From Calliopum simillimum (Eukaryota; Arthropoda; Insecta; Diptera; Lauxaniidae), in assembly GCA_951812925.1 (NCBI GenBank), contig OX638368.1, forward strand, positions 70,528,422 to 70,592,421: DNA of 64,000 bases, in the 5' to 3' direction. How positions within the stretch are numbered: the first letter of the stretch is position 1; each line of letters opens with the position of its first letter. Both the position numbers and the translations under genes were made by a program. Positions 19,236 through 31,254 of the stretch are shown one piece after another. Under the pieces are notes generated by a model. That model was not told the origin of the DNA. It made no database searches and was given only the letters and a program-made list of their open reading frames with translations.

Positions 19236-20582
19236 AAAATCATGTTAAATGTTTACGTATGACGCTCGATATATTTCTGGCCTAGGCAACACTAAGTGTT
19301 GCCAGGTGCAATTTGACATTTCTATTGGAAAGTTTGATATTTTTTAGCATAAACGTACTCAGAACGTTTTGACGTACGACCATCATTTTTGTTGTTTACA
19401 GTGACTTGAAAAAATCAATTTGGCAAAAAAATGGAATAAACTCGTGAACATTTTCGTGCGATCATTTTTCACAACTTTCGACGTGGATTATCACGACAAC
19501 ACACAATGGGAGATTGTGGCCATAAATAGGTAAAATTTGAAAGTGCTATGAATTTAAAAAATTTTTACGCCAATCGTCAGATAATACTTAGGGACGGAAA
19601 AAAAACTATAAAAGTTTAAAATTTTATTTTGGTTTAGCAACACAGTGAGCCCAAAGTTGGACTTTAAACAGAAAAAATGCTCTACAGAACTTTTAAAATT
19701 AGGAACTGCTGGATAAACGCTCTAGTTAATTTGTTTTAAGCCCGATCCACTAATGTAGCATATCGTTAGAAAGTATATTGTTTCTACTTTGTTAAAAATA
19801 TTTTTTTTTTCTTTTGCCGATTTTATGTGAATTATTGTGATTTTTCAAATATTTAAAAAAAATGGTAAAAATGGAAAAATTGCAAATTTTGACATTAAAA
19901 AAAAAAAAAAAATACATTTTCTGATTTTCATTATTTTTCAATATAATATGTGGCCAAGTATGCTTAATCGAAATGCAAAGTCCCTACTGCTTTTTTTGAG
20001 AACTTTTTTTTATAAACTTTTTCATATTGTGGTTTTTGACGGGACAAAATACGTTGACTTTTTTGGAACGCTATTTTTAATTCGTTTGCATCGAAATATA
20101 TCAAGATAGCATTTTGTCAAAAAGTACAAGTATTAAGCTTTTAAAAAAACATTTGTTTGAGTTTTTATGTATGATAGGTGAATTATGGTGATCTTTCGAA
20201 AATTTAAGCTCAAAAAGCAAAAATTGATAAATTTTACAAACTTTGACATTAAAAAAAAAAAAAATACATATTCTGATTTTCATTATTTTTCAATATAATG
20301 TAGGGCCAAGTATGCTTAATCGAAGTACAAAGTCCCTACTGCTTTTTTTGAGAACTTTTTTTTCTATGAATTTTTTCCTGTAGCAGTTTTTGAGAAAAAA
20401 AAATATTTTTATTTCTTTACAACGTTTTACAATATATTTATCAATTTTAAGCTTACAGTCTTCTTAAATTCCAAAAAAAAAAAAATTTTAAGAGAAGGGT
20501 GACAGGTAAGGGGTATATTTCCTCCTTTTAATCCCCCTTGGGACGCACTCTTTCTTAAAATAAGCCAAGAGCATATTGAAGG

Positions 20583-20900
20583 CTATACAAAAAACATTAC
20601 AATTGGTATAATATGCCCCCTTCTGTGCATAAACTTTTAATTCACGGAAGCGAAATCATACAAGCACTTCAAATACCAATTGGTAGTCTTTCCGAAGAAG
20701 CTCAGGAAGCATCAAACAAAGTTTTTAAAAGCGCTAGGTTACACAACAGCAGATTGTGCTCTAGAGTAGCAAACAACGAAGACGTTTTGCATTACATGCT
20801 GATCTCTTCTGATCCGATCATTAGCCAAATCCGAGAAAAACGTGATAAAAAATATAAAGAGTTATCAACAGAAGCTCAAGAGCTGTTGCAATTAAATTAA
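20583..20900 (+). pseudogene. C-terminal end of a Transib/RAG1-type transposase
   Basis: The reading frame (ATG at 20613; open upstream as KKHYNWYN) contains MPPSVHKLLIHG, PIGSLSEEAQEASNKVFKSA, RLHNSRLCSR and NNEDVLHYMLISSDPIIS. The pattern SEE..E..NK..+..R....R..S.....EDVL corresponds to the end of the RAG1 catalytic core around its last acidic residue. In Transib the same segment closes the protein. The other catalytic residues lie in sequence no longer present. Family assignment joins this resemblance with the terminal signature of the surrounding element. Confidence 0.75.
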
Positions 20901-21099
20901 AAAACTGATTAAAATAAATTTAAAACAATGAAATAACTTAATATTTTTCTATTCTTTTTCTATTATTGTATGCATTAGTTTCGACTTGATTGTGTCCTCC
21001 TTTTTTGATTTGATCGCCATTTTGAGCCAAAAGAATTGCAATGAAAAAGTTTCTAGTGCAGACTATTTTTTCTGATAGTTTTTATGAAAATAATAAATA

Positions 21100-21520
21100 A
21101 AATGTTTAAAGGGCGTGACAACGCCTACTTTTTTAGTGGACATTATTTGTCATAATATCTTTAACACATTGGCTAAAAATTATCAATCTGCATTAAAGAT
21201 TTTCGGAGATATTGATAAGTTAATTTTTTGGTAGGCGTGGCACTGCCCATTTTTCTAGTGCGGATTATTTGTTTTGATGGTTTTTTCATATGTACCAAAT
21301 AATATCTATCTTCGTCAAATATTTTCAGAAATATGATGAATTTTTGTTTTTTTTGAAGGCGTGTTACCGCCCATTTGTCCGGTAAACATTATTTGTCCTG
21401 ATGATTTTTACACATTTACCAAATCTCATTTATCTGCGTCAAAGAGTTTCGGTGATATGATTAGTCAATTTTTTGGGAGGCGTGGCACCGCCCACTTTTT
21501 AAGTATGTAGCTTAGCCTTT
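21100..21520. repeat. Tandem array, ~121-bp unit, GGCGTGGCACCGCCC motif
   Basis: Four units carry GGGCGTGACAACGCC (21111), AGGCGTGGCACTGCCC (about 21232), GCGTGTTACCGCCC (about 21359) and AGGCGTGGCACCGCCC (about 21478). It lies inside the Transib element. The same motif type recurs in arrays across the window. Confidence 0.75.
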
Positions 21521-22524
21521 TTTGTACTAGCATAATATAAAAACATCTTTAAAATCGGTTACTTGGTTTCCGAGTTAATAAGAGACAAATACACAAACAA
21601 ACAAAATCTAGTTTTTATAAAGTATATTTTCGTTTATTCCTCATAACGCAAAATTTTTAACATTTTTGAAATTAGCGGGGTCAAGTTATTGAAAATTGAT
21701 ACCCATTTTGAAAAAAAATTCGGACCACGCCCCAACTTTGTATGGGAAGTAGGCGTGTCCGTCGGCGGATTTTGTTCATATTCACAGATTTTTTTTTTAT
21801 TTTAATGTAAAAAACATCTGTACCAAATTTCAATAGCCTAGCTCTATTATTACTATATATGACCGCCGTTCCATACAAACCCTCCCATTGTGCAACAGTT
21901 CATCGATGAACTTAAATCTTTGTATGGCGATGAAGCATCATCCTATAGCACTGTGAAAAACTGGTTTAATGAATTCAATCGTGACCGACGCTCGCTCAAA
22001 GACGAATTCCGTGAAGGTCGTTTAAAAACGTCTGTTGTGCCAGAGAACATTGATGCCGTGAACTAATAATGCAAAATCGTCATATGAGATAGAGGCGTCC
22101 TTGGGAATTAGTTTCACTCCAATACATTCGATTTTGCATGAACACTTAGTTGTAAAAAACGTTTGTTCTCGTTGGAAGCCCCATAATTTCTCAATTGCTT
22201 AAATTTTCAATGGAAAAATTGATTTTCTTAACTCACTGTAAACAAATTAAATAGCACTTGTACATCAAAACGTTGTGAGTACGTTTATGCTAAAAAATGT
22301 CAAACTTTATTATGGCGTTGCCAGATTCTAGCTATTGACATTAGTGTTGCCTAGGCCAGAAATATATCGAGCAGCCCACGTATATGTATGTATTATATAA
22401 AAGTTAAAGTTTTATGATTGTTGTAGTTGTACAGTATAAACATAGTCCCCATTTCTAAGTGTTTCGGACATAATCCCCAGGAAAAAACGGACATAATCCC
22501 CATAACGATATTTTGTTATTGACA

Positions 22525-22890
22525 ACAGCTGCAGCTCAGGATTTACAACTCCCAAAAATTCCAATACCGTTTCCGCGGCGGCATTCAGCCGCTGATCAGT
22601 CTATAATATATCCAAGACCTTGTTTGCTAGCCACAGTAATTTTACATAAGGGTAGAGGTAAGTGGGCGGCCTGCGGCCGCACCTCAGGACTTAAAACTCC
22701 AAAAAATCTAACACCGGCTTCGCGGCGAATCAGTATATAATATATCCAACACCTAGTTTGCTAGCCACAGTAATTTTACATAAGGGTAGGGGTAAGTGGG
22801 CGGCCTACGGCCGCAGCTCAGGATTTAAGACTCTCAAAAATCCAACGCCTGCTTCGCGGCGGCCTTCGGCCGCGGATCAGTTTATAACGT
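22525..22890. repeat. GC-rich tandem repeat, ~135-145-bp unit, 2.5 copies
   Basis: Units contain AAGTGGGCGGCCTGCGGCCG, CAGCTCAGGATTTA, AAAAATCCAACGCC and gcttcgcggcg. Two nested palindromes (ggcctgcggccgc, gcggccttcggccgc) stand out in AT-rich surroundings. The host stretch before it (22383-22524) has the repeated word GGACATAATCCCCA. Confidence 0.75.
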
Positions 22891-23036
22891 CCAACACTAT
22901 ATAAATTTTTTAAATGGATTGTTGCAAAGATTTTGTTCAATCTTAATTAAAGGACATGGAAATCTCCATTTGGTAATCATTATTTGTTAAAATAATAATA
23001 AAAATTTATTTTTTGTGTGTCGACTCACAACTTTTT

Positions 23037-24527
23037 CACACCTGTCCCTACGTGTTTTAAATAAAAAGTGCATGTACCCAAAATGTTTTTTTGGGGAAAT
23101 ATGCGGAATGCCTCTAGGATCAAACATATATAGCTCTTTTTTCAAAGTGAACGGCACTTTTTCAAACCAGGGCCGAAAAACCCATTTTTTAGCACTGTGC
23201 TCTATACTAAAACCAAAAAAAAAATTGACGAAAATGGATACAAAAAAATAGTATGCAGAAAGTTACCAGCTTGTCCGTAGATTAAAAAACAGTAAACTGA
23301 AAAACTCTACAAAATATCGTTTACGAGATATTGCGTTTTAACTTAATTTTTTGTGTTTCTATTAAAAAATTTAATTTTTGCGTACAAAAAAAATAATGAT
23401 CATTATATAGAAACAAAAATAGTCAATTCTAATGTATTTTTTGATGCTTAATCCGAATCTGGTCTCAAAATTGCTCTATCACTTCTGATTTGTGAGATAT
23501 CCTAACCTGATATTTTGGCATGTACGGTTTTTTAACCATTTTTGAAGTTATATAACAGGAGCAGGTAAATGTTTATCATAAAACTCGATAAAGTTTTTAA
23601 AAGTACTATTCTTTTCCTTCAAAGCCCACTTTAATTTATATCGATATCTTTATTTTTTTCCGAAATATCGTAACCTAAAAAAAGTTCAAAAAATGGACGA
23701 AAGACGCCATTGGCAACATTGGTTGATATAAATAAAAAGTTGTTAAAAATTATTATGATGTTTAAGAATGTTTCTGTAAAAAGTAATTATTATCACTTGT
23801 AATTTACCATAATCATTTTAATAACTTTTTATATAAATAAACCAATGTTACCAATGGCGTCTTTCGTGCATTTTTTGATCTTTTTTTAGGTTAAGATATT
23901 TCGGAGAAAGATAAAGATATCGATATAAGTTAAAGTGAGTTTTGAAGAAAAAGAATAGTGCTTTCAAAAACCTTACCGAATTTTATGATAAACAATTACC
24001 TGCTCCTGTTATATAACTTCAAAAGTGGTGAAAAAACCTTACATGCCAAAATTTCAGGTAAGGATATCTCAAAAATCAGAAGTGATAGAGCAATTTTGAG
24101 ACCAGATTCGGATTTAGCATCAAAAAATACATTAGAGTTGACTATTTTTGTTTCTATAAATTGATCATTATTTTTTTTGTACGCAAAAATTAAATTTTTT
24201 AATAGAAACACAAAAAATTAAGTAAAACCACAATATCTTGTAAACGATATTTTGTAGGGTTTTTCAGTTTACTGTTTTTTAATCTACAGACAAGCAGGTT
24301 ACTTTCTGCATACTCTTTTTTGTATCTGTTTTAGTCAACTTTTTTTTCTGGTTTAAGTATAGAGCACAGTGCTAAAAAATGGGTTTTTTGGCCCTGGTTT
24401 GAAAAAGTGCCGTTCACTTTAAAAAAAGAGCTATATATAATTGATCCTAGAGGCATTCCGCATATTTCCCCAAAGAAACATTTTGGGTGCAAGCACTTTT
24501 TATTTAAAACACGTGGGGACAGGTGTG
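23037..24527. repeat. 1.49-kb palindrome (family P1, copy 1)
   Basis: Ends CACACCTGTCCCTACGTG and CACGTGGGGACAGGTGTG are inverted, and the ~735-bp arms match inverted along their length, with a short loop near 23765-23790. Landmarks are gtgaacggcactttttcaaa and gttaccaatggcgtctttcg. No transposase. A third arm of the same family lies at 63368-64000, so this is an interspersed element. Short ORFs inside are symmetric artefacts. Confidence 0.82.
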
Positions 24528-25480
24528 TTTTGTTCATTCCAATTTTAACATTTTTTCAAAAGGGTGCTTAATGCCCGTTTGGTGCGTATTCCAGAGAAGT
24601 TCATAAAGTTTGCTGTACGGCAGTGAAATCCAACGCCTGTGCCCGCGGGCACTTGAGCTTTTGTGCTTAAAGACTTTCCGTATACGTATTCGGTCACAGA
24701 TAGCCGTTTAACTGTGTCAGTAGTTGTGCAGATCTGCATCACTTGCTTGCAACTCATGCAAAATATAAAAGCTTTCATTGAGCTTTTGTACATTGACAAA
24801 ATATGCTAGTATTGAATTTGGATATTACTGCTCTAATACGGTCATTACCTTTTACTAAATCATTGCCATCGTTGTATGCTTATAAATATTGAAAGTCTTG
24901 AAAAGCGGCCTGCTGCATGCATAGTGTAATGTTAATTTACGATATAATTAGTAGAAATATTGATTGTCCTGATATTCTTCAGCTGATAACATTCAATAAT
25001 TCATAAGAAATTTAAGATCTTCTGACTATTTTTTCATAAAATGCCATAGATAAAATTATTCCATTAATGAGCCCATAATAGTTACACAAAGATGTTTCAA
25101 TTGATTTCTGTTTGGATAAAATTCAATTCAAATCTGTGCTGTTCAGGCTTTTATAATAGTTTATTATTTTTTCTGGCATATGTTACGATTAACTTACTTC
25201 CCTACTAATTATGTAAAATTGTTCAAGGCTGTTAAGATTTTCCAAAGATTTGAATAAATAAACTTAATTTTTGTATGAAATTTTTAAGCTTTTGCTTTTC
25301 TTGCATAAAATCGGATGGGCACTACAAATCAAAAAACAGTCTAGATAGGTAGTTTAAGCCCCACGATATGTAAGAACAATTGTCAGTGTCAGTTTTAAAG
25401 TTTAGTCTCATTTTTAATGTAAAGCGTATCGCATAGTTCTGTTCCTCTTGTAAAATATTAACTTTCTCAAAATCTGGAGC
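24528..25480. other. Non-coding stretch with part of repeat R
   Basis: No gene recognised. 25083-25330 resembles 55080-55330 and the inverse of 56530-56720 (shared aaatctgtgctgtt, agatgtttcaattga, atcggatgggcactac), so it is an interspersed repeat of unknown class. Confidence 0.5.
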
Positions 25481-25485
25481 GTGTT

Positions 25486-25640
25486 CAGTACAGGGCTGCA
25501 AACCGGTTTTGAACCGAACCGAACCATTGCTTTTTTTAATCATTAAACCGAACCGTATTATTTTTCGAAGCGCTGAACCGAACCGAAAACCACTCTTAAA
25601 AAAAGGTTCGGTTGGGTTTAAAATTAATTAGGCATAATCC
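25486..25640. mobile_element. Possible hAT-type terminus with repeated ACCGAACCGAACC
   Basis: CAGGGCTGCAAACCGG is a hAT-like end, followed by subterminal repeats of accgaaccgaacc in both orientations. I could not find the opposite end; sequence up to 26106 shows nothing else recognisable. Confidence 0.35.
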
Positions 25641-26108
25641 ATTAAATTTAGCAAGGAAAAAATTTACTTTTAAGTGAAATCTTTTTGCATTGCATTCACG
25701 CTAAAAGTGGAAAAAATAAGATAGCTGAGCTTTCAGTTTGCTACAGTATAGAGAAAACGTTTAAGATTCGGGTGTTTTGTCTGCCGTTTATTTAGACCCC
25801 CGTTTTTCCTGACAAATTTAGAAAAAAATTTTACATAAAAGCATTTGCTTTATGTTTAAAATCAAAATTCCTAAAAATAAAAATTTTTAAGAAAATTTTG
25901 CCAAATAGAAAATTTATTTATGACAAAACAACCAGATTCGACAAAATAAAACGCATTTCTCGTCATGTTGATATTTTTAAATTTTGGTAAAATTATGAAG
26001 ATAGAGAAATAAAAGACAGTGCTGAAGTTATGCTAGATGGAAGTATTGATGAAGACTTATTAGAAGATATTCTTTTAAGTATGAATTCTTTAAAATAATT
26101 CAGGCATA

Positions 26109-26492
26109 GGGCCGTTTTCACAATGTCCAGTTAACATTTAAGTGAAACTTTAACTGTAAATTTGAATAAAATTGTTTTCTCAATGTAAAGTTATTGACTA
26201 ATTGACGGAAAATAAATTTTAACGTTCAGTTAACTTTAACTGACACAATTTTTCAGTTAAAATTTAACTGGCAGATGAAATAAATTCAAATATTTTTTGC
26301 AATCCATATGAAAAAATTTGAAATGTTTACAGTTTTTGAAAACATTTTAAGGGGAAATTTGTTATTTATTCACAATATATATTTAACCATAAGTTAACAA
26401 ATCGAATAATTTAACGGAAAGTTTATACCCATAGCTTCCGTTAGTAAACTTTAGTCTAAAAATATCTTAACTGGACATTGTGTAACTGGCCC
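26109..26492. mobile_element. 384-bp MITE, TA-flanked
   Basis: Ends GGGCCGTTTTCACAATGTCC and GGACATTGTGTAACTGGCCC are inverted. TA on both sides (26107-26108, 26493-26494). Internal copies of cagttaa in both orientations. Tc1/mariner-type MITE is the likely class. Confidence 0.78.
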
Positions 26493-26505
26493 TAAGTATA
26501 TATTA

Positions 26506-27825
26506 CGGAAGGCCTAACAAAAGTTCGCTCAGTAGGTGTCATGTTATAAATTTTTAGTAAATCTAAAAATTGCGTACTATTTGTTATAGTCTTACGATAT
26601 ATCATTTTAATTTTCAGAAAGATCGGTCAAAATGGAGAGAAGAAAACGTAAAATTCGTGAAACAAGGTCAGCAGATATTTCAGTGCCAACGCAGTAAGAG
26701 ATTCGGCTTGCTATTCTTTTCGGATTTCGACGTAAGCACAAGCCTGTGGAAATATTTAGTGAATGCCTAATACCATTTGAAGTTAATGCGCCATTCCTCG
26801 TGACTATTTCAAAGTGGCTCCGAAGATTCCAGGCAGGTAATTTTTCTGTGGAGGACGAATCTCGAGAAGGCCGCACAAAATCTTTGACTGATTATGCAAG
26901 TGTAGCGCTGGTGAAGTCTAAAATTGACGAAGATCGAAGATTGACCCAGGAAATCATTGCAGAGGAACTAGGCTTGAATGCCATGGCTGTATGGCGAATA
27001 TTAAAAAATTATCTTGGATACACGAAGAAATCTGCACGATGGGTTCCTAGAATTTCAAATGATGCTTAAAAAGAGGAACGTGTGCGTTTTGCTAAGTATT
27101 TTCTTGAAAAATTCAAAAACGGAGAGTCTAACACTTTCAAGAAAATTGTAACAGGTGATGAAGCATGGTTTTACAAGTACGACTCTGAAACCAAACAATA
27201 ATCCATGGTATGGAGCCCAGAAGGTGCAAGTCCACCTGTTAAAGCAAAGCAACAAAAGTCAGCAACAAAAGTAATGATGTCAGTTTACTTTACCAGAGAA
27301 AAGTTGTAGCTGCTTTTCCTTTGGAAAAAGGTCAGACGGCTACTGCTAAGTGGTATACTGAAACCTGCTTACCAAAAGTTTTCCAAAAATAATTGGGAAA
27401 ACTCCAAAAAAAAGAAGCTACGTCGCTACTGTCTACATCACGACAATGCGCCAGCGCACACTGCTGAAAAAACGACCGTTTTATTGCGCTTTCAGGCATC
27501 GAAGAAATTCGCCCAGCACCTTATTTCCCAGATCTAGCGCCTTGTTACTTCTGGTTGTTTCTAAAAATAAAAAAAAATTGAGAAGGAGAGTCTTCAACAG
27601 AAATGAGGAGATAATAAATGCGGCTAGTGATGAAATTGTAAAACTGCAAAAAGCCGGTTTTAAAGACTGTTTTTCAAGATGGATTTATCGACTTCAAAAA
27701 TGTATCAAAATAATTGGCGATTACGTTGAAAAACTACAAACAGATGAAGAATAAAGTTATAAATTTAAAAAAATTTTTATCCAGTTTTTTCAATTCTACT
27801 AAGCGAACTTTTGTTAGGCCCCTCG
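26506..27825 (+). pseudogene. mariner transposon, full length but decayed
   Basis: 1320 bp with ends GGCCTAACAAAAGTTCGCT (inside a slightly longer TIR) and TA at 26504-26505 and 27826-27827. The transposase starts at MERRKRKIRETR (26631). The DNA-binding half (SREGRTKSLTDYASVALVKS) and the catalytic motifs VTGDEAWFYKYDS, HHDNAPAHTAEKT and PDLAPCYFW are visible, giving a DD-D mariner triad. Stops (for example TAA at 27067 and 27199, TAG at 27307) and several frameshifts disable it. Confidence 0.88.
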
Positions 27826-27827
27826 TA

Positions 27828-29378
27828 TATGGGCATATCCGAAAATAATATCCTCCTATATGACCCAGGTTTTAAGAAAATTTGTTTTCCATGTTCAATA
27901 ACCAAATGTGGTGGAATATATTCCTAGACGTATAAAATGATATTTCCAATATTTGAACGAAAAATTTCGACCCGAGATGGTGTCAGGAGGTCGTTTTATC
28001 TAAAAATTTTGGGAAAATCGAGATTTTCAATAATATTCGGGAGAGCACATATTTCAGAAGTAGTAGATATGTTACGGGGCACCTTTCCAAATATTCTGGA
28101 GTAAAATTCAGAAAAATCGTATTTGGGTCGAGGCGACAAAATGGGTTAAAATGTCTAAATCGCTCATTACGGCCACATAACAGGTCCTAAAATTCTGAAA
28201 TAAATCTGGCAAACTCTTTGATGAAAAATAAATTGATTTTGTTTATGATATTTTTTTATACTAAGCGCCCCCGGCCGAGTAAAAAATGAAAAACGAAAAA
28301 TTTGGGGTACAAAATGGATTTTTGGCGATATGCAATCGAGCACACCATAACGACACATAAGGCAAGATAGCATGATATCTAACAAATATTCCGGAATAAA
28401 TTTCAGAAAAATCGTATGTGGGAGGTGGCGACAGAATGGGTTAAAAAGTCTAAATCGCTCTTTACGCCCACATAACAGGTTTGAAAATTCTGAAAAAAAA
28501 TAAAACAAATTCCTTGACAAAAATAAATCGAATTTGCTTATGATGTTTTTTTTTTGATTTAAGCCCTCCATGATAAGCAAAAAACGAAAAACTCTAAATT
28601 TCTCATTCCGCCAATAATAAAGTTTTTTACCCATATCTTAGCGTTTTTCGTTTTTTACTCTACGAAGTCGATTTATTTTTTGTCAAGAAATTTTCTTGAA
28701 TTTTTTCAGAATTTTCAGACCTGTTATGTGGGCGTAAAGAGCGATTTAGACTTTTTAACCCATTCTGTCGCCACCACCCACATACGATTTTTCTGAAATT
28801 TATTCCGGAATATTTGTTAGATATCATGCTATATTGCCTTATGTGTCGCTATGGTGTACTCGATCGCATATAGCCAAAAATCGCATTTTTTTATCCCAAA
28901 TTTTTGGTTTTTCATTTCTTACTCGGCAGGGGGCGCTTAAATTAAAAAAATATCATAAACAACATCAATTAATTTTTCATCAAAGAGTTTACCAAAATTT
29001 TTCAGAATTCTAGGACCTGTTATGTGGCCGCAGTGAGCGATTTAGACATTTTAATCCATTTTGTCGCCAAGACCCTCATACAATTTTTTCTGAATTTAAC
29101 TCTACAATATTTGGAAAGGTGCCCCGTAAAATATCTTCTGTTTCTGAAATATGTGCTCCCCCGTATATTATCGGAAATCTCGATTTTCCCAAAATTTTTA
29201 GTTAAAACGACCACCTGACACCATCTCGGGTCGAAATTTTTTTGTTCACCTATTGGGAATTTCATTTTATATGTCTAGGACTAAATTCCACTACATTTGG
29301 TTATTGAACATGGAAAAAAAATATTTCTTAAAACCTGGGTCATATAATAGGAGATTATTTTCGGATATGCCCATATAT
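27828..29378. repeat. 1.55-kb palindrome (family P2)
   Basis: Outer words atatgggcatatccgaaaat and attttcggatatgcccatat are inverted. Landmarks such as ttcgacccgagatggtgtca recur inverted near 29211. The centre is near 28600-28620. It abuts the mariner on the left and repeat X on the right. Long ORFs inside are by-products of the palindrome. Confidence 0.8.
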
Positions 29379-29379
29379 G

Positions 29380-30060
29380 AAGCAAAACACGCCCAAATTT
29401 GGGAATATGTTAGTCCCGGTGTGCAAAAACAATATTCCGGGAGGATTTGGTCCTAGTATTTGTTGTTAAAATACAGGGTGTTGAAGTTGGCGTTTTTAGT
29501 CATTTCCATGAAAAGAGTGTTTTTTTTTAAATTTATAGCTTACACCCAAGCTTGTAAAATTATATATCCAAGTAACTGGTTCCATTCATTTTTAAGTGTT
29601 TTTTTACAAAAAAATATTACACGGTGAAAAAAAAATTTCTTCACCAAAATTTTTTATACTTAAAAATATTTTTGATTTTTTTTTTTCAAAAAAAAAAATC
29701 CCCTACATTTTTTTCAAAAGTACTTTAAATTAAAGCATAGTTTATAAGCTTTAAAATGATGTATGACTCCAAACTCAAAAAAAATTCACACGTATTTCTT
29801 GAACGAATCTAAGCGTTTTATGCCTAGTACACTTTTTTCGTAAGATGCCTTCCTCTTGAGTAAACAAAGAGTTTTGCCCGCCGCGGGCGTTAAAAAGCTC
29901 TCATCTAGCAACCGAATCCCATCTTGAGCCATGCATTATTTTAAAGCTTATAAGCTTTGCTTTAATTTAAAGTACTTTTGAAAAAAATTGAAGGGGGTTT
30001 TTTTAAAAAAATTCAAAAGCAATTTGTAAGTATAAAAAATTTTTGTGACAAAAAAATTTT
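29380..30060. repeat. Repeat X copy 2, uninterrupted
   Basis: Contains an internal hairpin: aaagtactttaaattaaagc near 29710 and its inverse near 29965. It serves as the reference that shows what was inserted into copy 1 at 16060-18290. Confidence 0.7.
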
Positions 30061-30064
30061 TGTG

Positions 30065-30985
30065 GGCGCCCTTCAACGAGTTTTTCCAATATGGCGGCAT
30101 ATCACATATTAATTCTTTTCATTAAAATTGTTTGAGTCGTTTTCGTTTTTTTTTTTTTTGTGGGCGGTACCACGCCCTTCAACGAGTTTTTCCAATATAG
30201 CGGCTTATCACATATTAATACTTTTCATTAAAATTGTTTGAGTCATTTTCGAGTAATATTGAATCAAAATATTCAATGGTTAAGGAGGGGGCGTGACACT
30301 TTTTTGATACCGCCCACTTATAATTTTTACAAGGCATTAATAAGCAGTACCTACTAACCAAATTTCATTAAAATACCTTGTAATATTTGCGAGAAATAGC
30401 ATTTAATGTATTTTGCTTGTATGGGAGGTTCCACGCGCAACGGCGATATTTTGCCCACTTTCATATCAGAGATGCCTTATAGCAAGTAAGCTCCCCACAG
30501 TTAATTTTAGAATAATTGCTTTATTAGTTTTTCTTTTTATAGCGTATTATATTTTTGTGGGCGGTGCCACGCCCTTCAACGAGTTTTTCCAATATAACGG
30601 CATATCACATGTTAATCCTCGTTTGCAGAGGCAACATCTCCTAAATTTTCATCAAAATTGTTGGAGTCGTGATATTGAATCAAAATTTTCAATTGCTAAA
30701 AAGTGGGCGTGGTACTTTTTCAATCCCGCCCAATTTTCGTTTTTTACAAGGTATTATTAAGCAGTAATTGCCCACCAAATTTCATCTAAATTCCTTGTAT
30801 GGTTTGCGACTTATGACCAAATCAAATTTAAAATTTTGGGCGGTGCCACGCCCCCTGGTGAGCATTTACAAAGTTCAAACCTAGCTCCTTCTTCATTGTA
30901 TGCTAATATCTAACATAATCCGAAGTTTCATTAAAATCGCTGTAGCCGTTTTCGAGAAAAAGTTTTGTCCGTTCCAAACATACAT
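30065..30985. repeat. GGGCGGTGCCACGCCC-type repeat, ~390-bp unit
   Basis: Blocks tttttgtgggcggtaccacg and cccttcaacgagtttttcca recur at about 30160 and 30555, with attenuated copies between. Related to 42990-43620 and 45420-46372. The flank at both sides of 30990-37908 is this repeat (catacatac on either side). Confidence 0.7.
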
Positions 30986-31254
30986 ACTAGGGCGGGCCGA
31001 AAAATGAAAATTTTCGAAATTAATAAGAGCCTAGTGCGGAAATGTTGTCATTCGCGTTTATTAATTAGCATGCAAAATTATTTTGAAATTGAATAATATC
31101 TTGTGCTGCCTCTCGAGTCTTAAAGTTTGAGAACTTGGGCCAAAATAGACATATTTTTTCCAAAAAATATAACTTCCATTTTTTTTCAAAATCGCTATTA
31201 GACTAGTTCAGAAAATGTTTCCCTTGGACTGTTTAAACAAACTAGTAACATATT

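Larger units (their letters stand above)
19502..21892 (+). mobile_element. Transib (RAG1-like) DNA transposon relic
   Basis: Ends CACAATGGGAG and CTCCCATTGTG, flanked by CAACA at 19497-19501 and 21893-21897: 5-bp duplication and CACAATG ends are the Transib signature, the heptamer being akin to the RAG recombination signal. The mariner frame outside rejoins when the element is removed. A transposase C-terminal piece survives at about 20583-20900. The interior also has a direct duplication (about 19880-20030 and 20225-20370) and a tandem array (21100-21520). Confidence 0.83.
19256..22380 (+). mobile_element. mariner (irritans-like) relic with long TIRs, split by Transib
   Basis: The outer inverted ends, with the shared core GCTCGATATATTTCTGGCC, extend about 200 bp. 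The element is flanked by TA (19254-19255, 22381-22382). The N-terminus reads REHFRAIIFHNFRRGLSRQ (19440-19500). After the inserted element the transposase continues with IDELKSLYGDEASSYSTVKN, then WFNEFN, SLKDEFREGR and VVPENIDAVN to a TAA at about 22064. The rest of the catalytic domain is deleted. Without the insert the copy is about 0.73 kb. It lies just after the PLE copy B stop. Confidence 0.85.

Noticed and set aside
28167..28634. 155-codon minus ORF
   Set aside because: Lies in one arm of a palindrome; low-complexity composition and no recognisable motif.
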